Of a DNA stretch of 64,000 nucleotides, positions 33,755 to 43,752 are shown piece by piece. Under the pieces are notes generated by a model. That model saw nothing but the letters and a program-made list of their open reading frames with translations, ran no database searches and was not told the DNA's origin. Origin of the DNA: Sporocytophaga sp. GTDB lineage: Bacteria; Bacteroidota; Bacteroidia; Cytophagales; Cytophagaceae. The DNA lies in contig NZ_JAGHZZ010000011.1 of the NCBI RefSeq assembly GCF_017745095.1, positions 62,001 to 126,000 of the forward strand, written 5' to 3'. A program made the position numbers and the translations under genes. Numbering within the stretch: the stretch's first letter is position 1; the number at the start of each line of letters is the position of its first letter.

Positions 33755-35335
33755 ATGAATACTTATTCTGAAAAAACAAATCATAATAAAAGTCATTCAT
33801 TAATCAATAAAGTTTCTCAAAAGGAAGTCGGAAGTACACCAACAGTTCCCTTTGTGGATAATCGATCTGCCGCCATTGCACAAAGAAAACGGCAAGAGAT
33901 GTTGGATTATAGTCCACAGGCCAAGCAAGCTGGGCAATTACAAGCTATGGCTGATAATTATTCTGCTCAACAATACAAGCCAATCCAGAAGAAGGAAAAT
34001 AAAACAGGTTTGCCTGACAATCTTAAATCAGGCATTGAAAACCTTTCAGGTTATTCAATGGATGATGTCAAGGTACATCATAATTCAAGTCAACCAGCCC
34101 AATTAAATGCTCTTGCTTTTGCGCAAGGAAATGACATTCACTTAGGAGCAGGACAGGAGAAGCATTTGCCTCATGAGGCATGGCACGTTGTGCAACAGAA
34201 GCAAGGAAGAGTTATGCCTACAATGCAGATGAAGGACAAAGTAAATATTAATGATGACGATGGTTTGGAAAAGGAAGCGGACCTATTGGGGGAGAAAGCT
34301 TTAACAGCAGGTCAAGGGGATGAGACGTTCATTAAAACAAAAGATTTACAGACGAGTCAAATAACGGTTCAAAGGAAAAGGTCAAAAGATGATGGTATAA
34401 CAAAGGAGGACTTTTCGAAAAATTATCGTGGAAATGAAAAAAAGGTTGGTGATACTGTTGATGTTGCAGAAGCCAATTATCAAAAAAGTCTTACTTCCGG
34501 TAGGGATAAAATGAATGAAGCTGTAAAATGGTTTACAAATGCTTCGGATAAAAAAGCACAGATAGAAACGTATGGAGGGACTTATCAAAGTGTTCTTGAT
34601 GCAGGATATAAGGTTTTCTGGTTTTTCCCGGATGAAGAATCTGTTACTATATGCATGACACGTGGCACTATACGTAAACGAAATAGTGATGTCAGTGGTA
34701 GTGATAATGAGCATGATAGTGGTAGTGGCAGTGATAATGAATATGATAGTGGCGAGGAAAGTGAAAATGATAATGAAAATAAAAAAGGGGAAATAGTAAT
34801 TCTTGAGAGTCAGGAAGTCAGTGGTTATGCTCATTCCGACGTCTTTGAAGAAGATCAGGATTATTTATATGCCAATACTTTCAATGTTAAAACCGGAGAA
34901 TTTCATGCCAGCATAAATTTCAGAGACCTAGATACAAAACTTGCAAATAAAGAAAATTTGCCTCCGGCATTAAGTAATTCGGAAATCATCTGGTTCATGC
35001 AATCTCATGCTAAAGAGGTATATAGATTGAAGTATCCGGAGGTTGGAGAGCTCAGCGCAGTCACCTCAATAAGCAGAGAGGAAATCGGAAACACTCAAAC
35101 TCTGGATACGATATTCATGGCTGACGAAAACAGAGAAGCATTTGAAGGAGACACAGTGACCCTTACAGAACCAACTGACGAAGCTATTGCAATTCTTGGA
35201 ACTCCTAATGGCAATTCCTCTTTATGGATGCTCATACAACATGAGAAATCAGGTACAGTTGATATTGAATCTTTAGAATTTGAGAGTGATCATATTAAGA
35301 TTAATTATATCAGAGATGATGTACAGACTGATTAA
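33755..35335 (+). CDS. DUF4157 (eCIS core domain) protein, candidate injected effector
   Basis: 526 residues. The N-terminus (FVDNRSAAIAQRKRQEM, later QAMADNYSAQQ and PIQKKE) is the leader I associate with Bacteroidota cargo proteins of extracellular contractile injection systems. Residues about 85-195 are a DUF4157 domain with the zinc-metallopeptidase-like motif HEAWH at 140-144 (LPHEAWHVVQQKQG). The C-terminal 310 residues match nothing I know. They contain a Ser/Asp/Glu-rich acidic linker at about 310-345 and then a folded-looking acidic domain. There is no signal peptide. No baffle, sheath or baseplate genes lie in the window. Confidence 0.82.
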   Translation: MNTYSEKTNHNKSHSLINKVSQKEVGSTPTVPFVDNRSAAIAQRKRQEMLDYSPQAKQAGQLQAMADNYSAQQYKPIQKKENKTGLPDNLKSGIENLSGYSMDDVKVHHNSSQPAQLNALAFAQGNDIHLGAGQEKHLPHEAWHVVQQKQGRVMPTMQMKDKVNINDDDGLEKEADLLGEKALTAGQGDETFIKTKDLQTSQITVQRKRSKDDGITKEDFSKNYRGNEKKVGDTVDVAEANYQKSLTSGRDKMNEAVKWFTNASDKKAQIETYGGTYQSVLDAGYKVFWFFPDEESVTICMTRGTIRKRNSDVSGSDNEHDSGSGSDNEYDSGEESENDNENKKGEIVILESQEVSGYAHSDVFEEDQDYLYANTFNVKTGEFHASINFRDLDTKLANKENLPPALSNSEIIWFMQSHAKEVYRLKYPEVGELSAVTSISREEIGNTQTLDTIFMADENREAFEGDTVTLTEPTDEAIAILGTPNGNSSLWMLIQHEKSGTVDIESLEFESDHIKINYIRDDVQTD

Positions 35336-35432
35336 GTAAATTTGATTAGTATTCGAGTAATATAATTCCTATACTAGTCATTGTTAGTAAACAATTCATC
35401 CAAATACTTTTATGTACTTTCACGAATACTTT

Positions 35433-36232
35433 TCAGCTATTATCTACATTAGGAATAGATTTATATAAAAGTCTTTCAAATGGCTGTGGTCCTATTTTCA
35501 TTGGCCCTCTGTATGGATACATGAATGCAATAATAAGAAACAGCACAAAACTTATCATTGCGCATTGCAAGAGGGTTAATATGATATGAATGCGGATAGG
35601 TTTAATTATAAAAAAAAAGCCACTACAGATAGAGATAAAAATACAACAGAATATGACAATCCACATAGGTTCAGGTACCACGTCCTGACTGGCCTTCAAC
35701 AATCTATGACGCCTAAGTTCAGATGCTTTGATCAAAATCTCCAACAATAGTTCTCTGGTATTTTCTTGTTCTGGAGTTTTCGGTTTAGTTTCAATACATA
35801 TAGTTGAAATTCGTTTAATATTTTACTTGTTGTAGCTCCATCTCCCCCATTTTCCATTTCAGGCCATGACACTTCTATTGTAGACTTAATAATTTGCTTT
35901 ACATAATTTTTTGTTCGTACGCAATCGGAGTATTCCAAACCTCTGGTGCTTTTATAGATGTTTAAATAATTGGACATTTCATTGGTGATGTTTTCCTTTT
36001 CACCCTGGTAGTTTTTCCATGTTTCAACCAAAACCATTGCTAATAGGAAACCCAATATAGCTCCGTTAATGGTAAAGAAAGGAACTATAAATCTTGAAGC
36101 ATTCAATTGCTTTTCAATAGAATGAAAGTGCTTATGTGTAATAATTAAACCGCCGACTGAGATAATGGAAATGGTGAAAAAAATTAGAGAAAATAGTATA
36201 AAAGGATTTAAGCCTGCCAGGTAAAATGTCAT
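35433..36232 (-). pseudogene. DUF4239 (bestrophin-like) membrane protein, frameshifted
   Basis: Two overlapping frames together make one DUF4239 protein. 35732-36232 encodes the N-terminal half: two helices, GAILGFLLAMVLVETW, then EVSWPEM. 35433-35747 encodes the C-terminal half: ASELRRHRLLKA, a tryptophan-rich helix pair, and MYPYRGPMKIGPQPFE. The first frame runs off at KLNRKLQNKK. Restoring one C near 35782 (AACCGA to AACCCGA) joins KLN to PKTPEQENTRELLLEIL, the family's expected P-x-TP-x-E helix. This is a single-base deletion or an assembly error. The intact protein would have about 260 residues and four membrane helices. Confidence 0.8.
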
Positions 36233-36307
36233 AATTCTAAATATTAAAATTTATGAGGGAGTTGTTTATATAGTTTATTATCAAATCAAACAATTGTGTA
36301 ATTATCT

Positions 36308-38425
36308 TCATTGGTATTTAAAGTAAACACTAAAAGTAGAGCCTTTGCCGAGTTCACTTTCAACTTCTATCTTACCTCCTGCATCATCTATAATTCTTTT
36401 GATTATATACAATCCGATTCCGGCTCCCTCTGTTTCCGTATTAAATCTTTTAAACATTTTAAATAGCTTAGCTTGCTTTAGATCTATTCCGATGCCATTG
36501 TCAGAGACCGATAGAATGGCATAATTATCCTGCTTGTGACATTTAATAGATATTACAGGTTTCCTTTTTGATCTGTATTTAATGGCATTGCTTAATAGAT
36601 TCATTACTATACTTCTGATATCTCTTTTTGAAAACTCTATAGAAGGACATTGATTTAAGTCTAATATTATTTCTGCATTACTTTTTTTGATTTGCTCAAA
36701 AAGTAGAACTTTTACATCTTCAATTATCTCGCTTAAATTTTGAGGTGCAATATCATCTTTTTCCATTCTTTGGACCTTAGAAATTTCAGTCAGATCTAAG
36801 ATGGTGTTTTTCAATTTGGAAATGGATGTTTTTATCATTTCAATTAAAGAGATAACTTCTGTGTTTTCAAAAGCTGGCTCAGATGCGACATCATCAAGGA
36901 TGGTTGTCAGACCTTCAATGTTTGCTATCGGTGCTTTTAAATCATGAGATGCTGTATAGATAAAGTTATCAAGGTCTGTATTTATTTTAATAAGTGTATC
37001 ATTTTTTTCATTCAGATCTTTTGTGCGATCGTCCACTTTTTTTTCGAGCTCCAGATTTAGTCTATGCAGCATATCTTCTGTTGCCAGCAATTCGTCTGTT
37101 GTCTGTTGTAGTTCTAAATTTGACCTGTTTAACTTGGCAAGGTTTGTTTTTTGATCTGTTATATCATATGAAACCCCCAGATATCCTTTAAAATTTTTAT
37201 CTACATCATAAAAGGGACGGCCTGAACTCAAAATCCATCTGATTTGTCCGTCATATCTTCTCATCCTGAATTCAACTTCAAATGAGGTTCTATGCAAAGA
37301 CGCTTCTTCAAAAACACTCGTTAAACGTTTATAGTCTTCTTGAGGCATGGAGGTTTCCCAATCTCTTTTTAACTCATCTTCAAGGCAATTGCCTGCAAAC
37401 CTCAACCATGTCTTGTTGTAATACTCTGGTTTACCCTCGATATCGGTTCTCCATATTAGTGCAGGAAAATCTTCTAAAATTGTTAAGTAAAAATCTCTTG
37501 ATTCCTTTAATCGTTCTTCGGTTTGTTTCTTCTCAAGAAAAGTTCCTAATTGTATAGCAAGAGATGTTACCACGCGAGTGAAAATAATATCCTCTTCTCT
37601 AGACTCGGTAAAATAAAACATCAAGGATGCAAATACTTCTCCCTCATGCGTAACTATTGGTACTCCTAATACACTCTTAAGACCGACCTGTTTTGCGATT
37701 TCTTTTCTTTTAAATTCACTATCTGGAGAAGTTATATCAGGACTCCATACAGTTTTATTGAGAAAAACACTTCCAGTCATACCTTCACCTACTTTAAAGG
37801 AGACTTCTTTGCTGACTTCGAAAAATGGTAAAAATTTTTCTTCACTCATATACCATACAGGAGCATATTCGACCAGGTGTTTGACCCTGTTCAAAACCCA
37901 TGCTTCTCCGCAGTTCCATCCTGCTTCCTGGCAAATAAATTTTATCGTTAAACTTAATGCATTATTGAAGGTATCAGCTTTGCTTATTGCGGTTGATATG
38001 GTTTGAAGGATTTCCATTTCCTTCAGTATTTTATGTTTTTGGGTAATGTCTCTTATAATTCCTGCAAAGAAATATTTTTCTCCTTCTTTCCAAGCTGATA
38101 AGGATAACTCAATAGGAAACTCTACCTGATTTTTATTTAAAGCAGTTATTTCAAATGTCTTTCCGATTAGTTTTGGTTGTCCACTTGAGATGAATCTTTT
38201 TATTCCCTTTAAATGCGCCTCACGATGTTTTTCAGGCATGAGTTTTGTCAAACTTTGCCCAAGGATTTCTTCTGCTTTATATCCAAATAATTCAAGGGCT
38301 TTTTTGTTACAGAATAAAATTGTTGAATCCTCATCTGCAATAAAGATAGAGTCTGTAGCCGATTCAGCAACTGCTTTAAAGCGTTTTTCAGACAATTCTA
38401 TCCGGCGAGGCTCAATGTTTTTCAT
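36308..38425 (-). CDS. PAS-GAF-PAS sensor histidine kinase
   Basis: 705 residues with no membrane helix. Order: PAS (about 10-130, SATDSIFIADED), GAF (about 140-300), PAS/PAC (about 305-430, FPALIWRTDIEGK), coiled coil, HisKA with the phospho-acceptor in TASHDLKAPIANIEG, then HATPase_c with the N box NLLSNAIKYRS, G1 DNGIGID and G2 GAGIGLYIIKRI. It is an orphan, with no response regulator adjacent. Its kinase half is closely similar to that of the kinase at 43753-45438, implying duplication with exchange of sensor domains. The signal is probably soluble or redox. Confidence 0.95.
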   Translation of the reverse strand: MKNIEPRRIELSEKRFKAVAESATDSIFIADEDSTILFCNKKALELFGYKAEEILGQSLTKLMPEKHREAHLKGIKRFISSGQPKLIGKTFEITALNKNQVEFPIELSLSAWKEGEKYFFAGIIRDITQKHKILKEMEILQTISTAISKADTFNNALSLTIKFICQEAGWNCGEAWVLNRVKHLVEYAPVWYMSEEKFLPFFEVSKEVSFKVGEGMTGSVFLNKTVWSPDITSPDSEFKRKEIAKQVGLKSVLGVPIVTHEGEVFASLMFYFTESREEDIIFTRVVTSLAIQLGTFLEKKQTEERLKESRDFYLTILEDFPALIWRTDIEGKPEYYNKTWLRFAGNCLEDELKRDWETSMPQEDYKRLTSVFEEASLHRTSFEVEFRMRRYDGQIRWILSSGRPFYDVDKNFKGYLGVSYDITDQKTNLAKLNRSNLELQQTTDELLATEDMLHRLNLELEKKVDDRTKDLNEKNDTLIKINTDLDNFIYTASHDLKAPIANIEGLTTILDDVASEPAFENTEVISLIEMIKTSISKLKNTILDLTEISKVQRMEKDDIAPQNLSEIIEDVKVLLFEQIKKSNAEIILDLNQCPSIEFSKRDIRSIVMNLLSNAIKYRSKRKPVISIKCHKQDNYAILSVSDNGIGIDLKQAKLFKMFKRFNTETEGAGIGLYIIKRIIDDAGGKIEVESELGKGSTFSVYFKYQ

Positions 38426-38695
38426 GCTATTCTATAGAAGAAATGTCACTTATAAGTTATTTTGGTGTTTATATAAAACAATTTTTTCCTATTAAACCAT
38501 TCAGAAAATTTGTGACAATACAAATGGTTATTTCTATTTAAATTAAAAAGTTAATTCAATTGTTTTGAACAATTCTATGGCGTTGTAACTTATACTTTTA
38601 GGGATAGTAAAAATTGATTGGAAATCCTCTTGCTGGCTATAGCTGGTGCGCTATTGAGAATTTGCCCAGCTATAGTATAAATTGCTTGTATTAAA
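38426..38695. other. Intergenic interval with a palindrome
   Basis: It contains CAATTGTT-TTG-AACAATT at about 38557-38574, a seven-base palindrome with a 3-base spacer, about 130 bases upstream of the kinase start. A regulatory role is possible. Nothing else was seen. Confidence 0.3.
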
Positions 38696-39730
38696 CTATT
38701 TTTTCTTCAACGCTTCCCGCACTTTGGGAGCTATTTTTGTTCCGAATATTTCTATCGATTTCATAAGTGATATGTGTGAAGGCCCACCAACATCCATATG
38801 TGCGGAGAAGCGCGTAAGACCAAAGAGTTCGTGAACTTCTAGGATTTTATCTATTGCTTCATTGGCATCACCAATGATAAGGTGACCGTTCTGGCCACGT
38901 CCATAATCAAATTGACCCCGTGTAAATGGCTGCCAACCCCGTGTCCGGCCAATACGGTTCATCTGATCTGAGTATACAGGGTAGTATTCATCAGCTACTT
39001 TTTTGCTGTCTTCTCCAAAGAAGCAATGCATGTGCACACCTACTTCAAATTTGGCCATATCATGATTGAAATGCTGATATACATCCTGATAATATTGGAA
39101 TAATGGTTGGAACTGTGTTTGGTTGCCTCCGATGATTGCAAAGATTACGGGCAGTCCTGCCTTACCCGCTCGCAGGACTGATTCTGGTGTCCCGCCTACT
39201 GCCACCCATATCTTAAGCTGATCATTTACAGCACGAGGCAGGACGTCCTGGTTGGTTAATGCAGCTCTGTATTTTCCTTTCCAAGTGAGAGGATTCTGTT
39301 TGTTTATATTTATCAGAAGATCCAGCTTTTCTCCAAACAAGCTATTATAGTCTTTTAGATCATATCCATATATGGGAAAGGATTCTATAAAGCTTCCTCT
39401 TCCAGCAGTGATTTCTGCACGACCGTTGCTTATCTGATCGATGGTAGCAAAGCTTTGATAGATGCGGACAGGATCGGAAGAACTCAATACCGTAACCGCG
39501 CTCCCTAACTTAATATGCTTGGTAACGGTGGCTGCAGCAGCGAGTACAATTTCAGGTACTGATACTGCATAATCAGGACGATGATGTTCGCCAATGCCAA
39601 AGAAGTCGAGACCAACTTCATCCATCAGTTTTATCTCCTCGATCAGTTCACGCAACCGTTCCCCAGCAGGAAGAGGTTGTCCGTTCTGATCATAATGATT
39701 GTCTCCAAACATGCCAATACCGAATTCCAT
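38696..39730 (-). CDS. LLM-class flavin-dependent oxidoreductase
   Basis: 344 residues. Bacterial luciferase-like fold: EFGIGMFGDNHY, FFGIGEHHRPDYAVS, IKLGSAVTVLSSSDPVR and ISNGRAEITAGRGSF match the FMN-binding core of group A luciferase-like monooxygenases. Many such proteins oxidise alkyl or sulfonate substrates with reduced FMN; the specific substrate cannot be inferred. It is a single gene on the minus strand downstream of a sulfatase gene, 93 bases away. Confidence 0.92.
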   Translation of the reverse strand: MEFGIGMFGDNHYDQNGQPLPAGERLRELIEEIKLMDEVGLDFFGIGEHHRPDYAVSVPEIVLAAAATVTKHIKLGSAVTVLSSSDPVRIYQSFATIDQISNGRAEITAGRGSFIESFPIYGYDLKDYNSLFGEKLDLLININKQNPLTWKGKYRAALTNQDVLPRAVNDQLKIWVAVGGTPESVLRAGKAGLPVIFAIIGGNQTQFQPLFQYYQDVYQHFNHDMAKFEVGVHMHCFFGEDSKKVADEYYPVYSDQMNRIGRTRGWQPFTRGQFDYGRGQNGHLIIGDANEAIDKILEVHELFGLTRFSAHMDVGGPSHISLMKSIEIFGTKIAPKVREALKKK

Positions 39731-39823
39731 ATTTCTGTTTCTTGTAAAGATAAGAAAAGAACGACTTAGTGGTAGTGCATGTTTGTGACTTACTTCTATA
39801 TTTTATTTTTTACAGACGGAAGC

Positions 39824-41425
39824 TCAATGCTTAAATTCAATCAATTCACTTGTTTTCCAGCCTAATCTATGTGAAATCACATACAGTGTTTCTCCTATTT
39901 TTAGTTCAAATGGTTTGGTATAGATCTTCCATTGATCTGTTGGTTTTGTTTTATAACCTATTGATGCTCCGTTGGTAGGCGTCGTTAGAGTAACTTTATT
40001 TTTTACTAAACTTATCAGCGGTTTTTCCGCTTGAGGTTGCTTCAGGTTTGGCCAGAAGCTTTTTGCTATATCAGATTCCGAAGTAAAGCCAAGATCTCCT
40101 GTTTCTCTTATCCATTGATCAAGAACAGCTCTTAGCTCGATAAGTTTCGGCTGGTGCTCATTGCTATCGGCAATATTGTTTATTTCATAAGGATCATTCT
40201 GAGTATCGTATAATTCTTCTGCTGGCTTTGTTTTTCTCATAAGTGTAGCTTGTATGGGATTCAGTTTTCCCAAGCTGTCTAATCTGTAAAGCTCTTTAAC
40301 TCCTTGCTGTGACTTGCGATAACTAAGGTTTAGAAACTGGGGTTTCTGAGGCTGATAATTTCGGATATATTTATACCTTCCGTCACTCGTGGCTCTGAGC
40401 ATGTCTATTGACTCATCAAATCTGTCCGCAGAGAAGTATACATACTTCCTCTTATTTTCATCATTGTTAGTAAATATGTTTCTTCCATGAATATGAGAAG
40501 GAGCAGGAATATTATAGAAGGACAAAATAGTTGGTCCAAGATCCATTAGGTAAACCAGATCATTGTTTACGGTTCCTGCCTGACGCTTATCAGGAAAGCG
40601 GATTACAAGTGGGACACTTACCCCTGAGTTGTGCAAACTTCTTTTACTGCGCGGCAGACCATTGCCATGATCTCCTGTGAGAATGATAATTGTTTTCTTT
40701 AATAACCCGTTTTTCTCAAGTGTATCAAGTATTTTACCAACAATACTATCACAGTATTTTAAGTTATTATATTGGGTTGCCCAGTCCAATTTATTAGTTA
40801 CTGTTTGCGGCAGATATGGCGGAACAATTACTTTAGTGGTATCTACAGAGAGAGGAATATTCTGCCTGCACCATCCCCAGATCTGGGATTCATGGGTTTC
40901 CCAGAAATTTATTTGCTTGAAGAAAGGTTTGTCTTTTGGAAAATTATATCTATCGGTTGAGTCATTTGCCGGATAAACATCCCATGTTAATGGTGAGGGC
41001 GCAAACTGATAATCTGACTTCTTGCTTGAAACTGTATAAATCCCATTTTCTCTTAGGATATCTGGGAAACATCTCACATAGTGAGGTGGCACAACTTCAT
41101 AGTTCGGGACATTGGGATATTTGTTGTTTGCCTGAATGCGCATATTGTGCGAACCTATAGATGTAGGATACATTCCTGTGATTATACTTGATCTGGTTGG
41201 CGCACACACAGGAACAGTTGTAAAGGCTTTCTTAAAAACTATACCTTCTTTAGCAATGCGGTCAATATTGGGCGTCGAGATGGTCCTGTCTCCATATGCT
41301 GAGAATATAGGACTTAAATCCTCAAAGTCCAGCCAGATGACATTTGTTGAAGTTTGAGAGAAAGAAACATGGTTTATATTCGGAAAAAGTATTATGAACA
41401 GTATTGTCCTGATTGCGCTTTTCAT
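39824..41425 (-). CDS. Secreted type I sulfatase
   Basis: 533 residues. A signal peptide ends near SFSQ (residue 24). The formylglycine site is Cys74 in CAPTRSS, matching C-x-P-x-R, with metal ligands early (LDFEDLS) and late (TGDHGNGLPRSKRS). The C-terminus carries an extra strand-rich domain (VTLTTPTNGASIGYKT) like those found in heparan or algal polysaccharide sulfatases. It hydrolyses sulfate esters, probably on environmental polysaccharides. No SusC/D pair or anaerobic maturase gene is adjacent. Confidence 0.94.
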   Translation of the reverse strand: MKSAIRTILFIILFPNINHVSFSQTSTNVIWLDFEDLSPIFSAYGDRTISTPNIDRIAKEGIVFKKAFTTVPVCAPTRSSIITGMYPTSIGSHNMRIQANNKYPNVPNYEVVPPHYVRCFPDILRENGIYTVSSKKSDYQFAPSPLTWDVYPANDSTDRYNFPKDKPFFKQINFWETHESQIWGWCRQNIPLSVDTTKVIVPPYLPQTVTNKLDWATQYNNLKYCDSIVGKILDTLEKNGLLKKTIIILTGDHGNGLPRSKRSLHNSGVSVPLVIRFPDKRQAGTVNNDLVYLMDLGPTILSFYNIPAPSHIHGRNIFTNNDENKRKYVYFSADRFDESIDMLRATSDGRYKYIRNYQPQKPQFLNLSYRKSQQGVKELYRLDSLGKLNPIQATLMRKTKPAEELYDTQNDPYEINNIADSNEHQPKLIELRAVLDQWIRETGDLGFTSESDIAKSFWPNLKQPQAEKPLISLVKNKVTLTTPTNGASIGYKTKPTDQWKIYTKPFELKIGETLYVISHRLGWKTSELIEFKH

Positions 41426-41778
41426 TTACGATTTTTTATTCTTTGAAAATTGAAAATTTAATTCAAGGTTTTTATTCTCATGCTATGGAAGTTTTCTCAA
41501 GTATTTAAGCTAAGGGATATAGCAATGAAATTTAAGATAAAGTATGAGTGTTTATGACTCTAGTATTAGAATTACGACATCAAAAGAACAAAAAAAATGA
41601 CTTTGGGTAAAGCGTTTTAATGAAATGCCGGGATGGATACCAATAGAAGCGGAGTGACTTTTTTATATTGGATTTTAAGTTCTTTAATTGTTTCACTAAG
41701 GCTCAGTAGGATATCATTAAAGGTCTTGTTCCTATGAGAAATATTTTGTTATTTGGTTTTGTTTTTAACTAAATTTTT
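41426..41778. other. Gene-free divergent interval
   Basis: Lies between the sulfatase (minus) and LytS-like kinase (plus) genes. AT-rich, with no convincing small gene, hairpin or full promoter match. Confidence 0.5.
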
Positions 41779-42687
41779 ATGTCTTCTTATAACATACTTA
41801 CAACTTTTGCGGGACTTCACCTTAAGAAGAAATTAATGTATGCAGGTTGTCTAAACCTTATTTTATTAAATGTTGCCCTGATTCTATTTGTGAATGTAGA
41901 TGACACTTTTAAGCTTTTCTGTTTTTGCCATGTTTTCGCTTGGACTTGTAATCTTATTTTTAATCATTTTGCCAGAGATGTGGATCATCCCTATATCTCT
42001 ATGACGATATATGGACTGTTTAGCGTCTTTGGTCATGCATATTTAAAGGGAGGTTTTTATAGCCCTTATATGATTTGGCTTCCCCTTACGAGCTTGGGCA
42101 TGAGTATTTTTCTTAATAAGTTTTATACTATGTTATGCATCATATCCAGTATATTTATCTATTCATTATTTTTTTACCTTCAAATTTCAGGTAAAGCAGA
42201 TTTTCAACAAGAGTTAAAGGAGATCCCTCCACTATTTAATTATTTAAACTTCATGGGTGTATTAGTGATGCTATGTATTATACACTATTTCTTTTTTACT
42301 AAAGAAAATCTTGATTTGATCTGGAAACGTGAAAGTGATATGAAAATGGGCGCCTTGCAGTCTAAACTTAATCAAAAGGAAACAGAAGTTGAGAAAATGA
42401 GGACTAACATGGCTCAGGATTTTCATGATGAAATGGGTAATAAACTTGCTAGTATTTCTATCCTCACACAAAGTCTTGATCTTAAGCTTAGGCTAGAATT
42501 ATCTAAATCATCAGTGGAAGAGTTTAAGATGTTGGAGATAATACATCAGACGGTATTAGAAGTATATGATGGTACCAAGGATTTTATCTGGTCAGTAGAT
42601 CATGTCATCAGAGTTTCTGCCGCCAATTATAATCTTCCGGGTGTGATCGTCAATTCTGTCAAAAGAAGATGGTTAAGTATTATCTGA
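41779..42687 (+). pseudogene. Truncated LytS/NarX-type membrane histidine kinase fused to a foreign tail
   Basis: 302 residues. Five to six membrane helices (about 15-175) are followed by a HisKA_3 dimerisation domain with FHDEMGNKLASISILTQ (phospho-acceptor His) and the helix ending KDFIWSVD. At that point kinases of this type continue into the ATPase domain. Here the sequence switches at about 42600 to VIRVSAANYNLPGVIVN, which matches the T9SS tail of the next gene, and soon stops. No HATPase domain is encoded anywhere after it. The product might still fold as a membrane dimer but cannot phosphorylate. Confidence 0.75.
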
Positions 42688-42811
42688 GATTAAAATAAAT
42701 ACTTTGGATCAGGAGGTAATCTTACCAGATAATTTGTCAGCAGGAATGTATATAGTTTCCTATAGAAGTAATAACGGTTGGAGTTATCAGGATAAACTGG
42801 TTGTTTATTGA
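42601..42811 (+). pseudogene. Remnant of a T9SS C-terminal sorting domain
   Basis: Reading on from the kinase frame (SAANYNLPGVIVNSVKRRW), then shifting frame to EIKINTLDQEVILPDN and NLSAGMYIVSYRSNNGW, gives a 65-residue sorting domain ending KLVVY. It aligns throughout with the end of the neighbouring secreted protein (QHLPGKISITSIG, NDEIILPDNITSGMY, HEDKLIVP). Its own terminator still follows. A deletion has fused the 5' part of a kinase gene to the 3' end of a paralogue of that protein. Confidence 0.75.
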
Positions 42812-42825
42812 TTCTTTACAATTCA

Positions 42826-42865
42826 GAGACAGGACTTATATTCTTATGTCCTGTCTCATTTTTTA
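42826..42865 (+). terminator. Terminator of the remnant gene
   Basis: GAGACAGGAC, 12 bases, GTCCTGTCTC, then ATTTTTT: ten perfect pairs, 15 bases after the remnant stop codon. Confidence 0.9.
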
Positions 42866-42890
42866 ATTGCAAATACTAAAAATCTCTGAT

Positions 42891-43670
42891 ATGAATACAC
42901 GTATTATAATTTGTGTTCTATTTTCCCTTTTTGGAAAATTATATGCACAGACTGAATTTTGTCCCGGAAGCAAATATTCCGGGGTGTATATGCATGTTCC
43001 TCCACAAGTATTATCATTATGCAAATTAAATGGATATGGAGGAAATTTTGATCTTTCGTTTCATGTTAGTGATGAAATTGCTGGTACCACTGTATATTAT
43101 TATACTTTTACCCCTAAGGAACGGAAGGATTACAGGATCATGTACGAAGAGTACATTGTCTGGGTGAAAGTGAATGGAGATGAGCTTGCTGCAGAGTTTA
43201 ATCCAGTAAAGGATTATAAAACTGTCAATAACATTATTTCCGGCACTGGGAAAGACAGGGCATTTACTAGGGTTACGCTAGCATCCGGTTTTAAAGCTTC
43301 AGGAACCAATGTTAGATATACTGCAACATCCGGCCCTCAAGTTTGCCCTACGACTCCGAGAATGGATGCAACAAACTTAATGCCTGATGATGGTGAGAAT
43401 ATGACAAGTGATCAGAGTGTTTTGAATGGTCTTCAGTATTATCCTAATCCAATAGCTGAAAAATCATTTTTTGTTAATGTTTCTAAACAGCATCTTCCTG
43501 GAAAGATCTCTATTACTTCTATTGGAGGTAATAAAGAACTTATCCAATTGCCGATAACTTCACAAAACGATGAAATAATACTTCCGGACAACATTACTTC
43601 GGGAATGTATATTTTGTCATATATAGGAGAGGATGGATGGAGACATGAAGACAAGCTCATTGTTCCTTAA
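42891..43670 (+). CDS. Small secreted protein with T9SS sorting domain
   Basis: 259 residues from the ATG at 42891; an upstream TTG at 42867 is rejected because the signal peptide begins at MNTRIIICVLFSLF and ends at LYAQ. The central part (about 21-165, with CPGSKYSGVYMHVPPQV) has no family I recognise. From YYPNPIAEKSFFVN to the end is a type A T9SS sorting domain, so the protein is exported across the outer membrane. A decayed paralogue of its tail lies just upstream, so this was once a tandem pair. Confidence 0.75.
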   Translation: MNTRIIICVLFSLFGKLYAQTEFCPGSKYSGVYMHVPPQVLSLCKLNGYGGNFDLSFHVSDEIAGTTVYYYTFTPKERKDYRIMYEEYIVWVKVNGDELAAEFNPVKDYKTVNNIISGTGKDRAFTRVTLASGFKASGTNVRYTATSGPQVCPTTPRMDATNLMPDDGENMTSDQSVLNGLQYYPNPIAEKSFFVNVSKQHLPGKISITSIGGNKELIQLPITSQNDEIILPDNITSGMYILSYIGEDGWRHEDKLIVP

Positions 43671-43709
43671 ATTTACTTGGTGTAATTAATGTAGTGATAG
43701 AAAAAATGT

Positions 43710-43738
43710 ATAGGAAGTTGGTAATTCCAGCTTCCTAT
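43710..43738. terminator. Bidirectional hairpin between convergent genes
   Basis: ATAGGAAGTTGG, TAATT, CCAGCTTCCTAT, with one G-T pair. It lies between the secreted protein gene and the convergent kinase gene. The T run is weak. Confidence 0.6.
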
Positions 43739-43752
43739 CATCTCTTATTTGG

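Noticed and set aside
34382-34834. 150-codon minus-strand frame
   Set aside because: Antisense to the DUF4157 gene. It is rich in Ile/Thr/Phe only because it mirrors the acidic linker.
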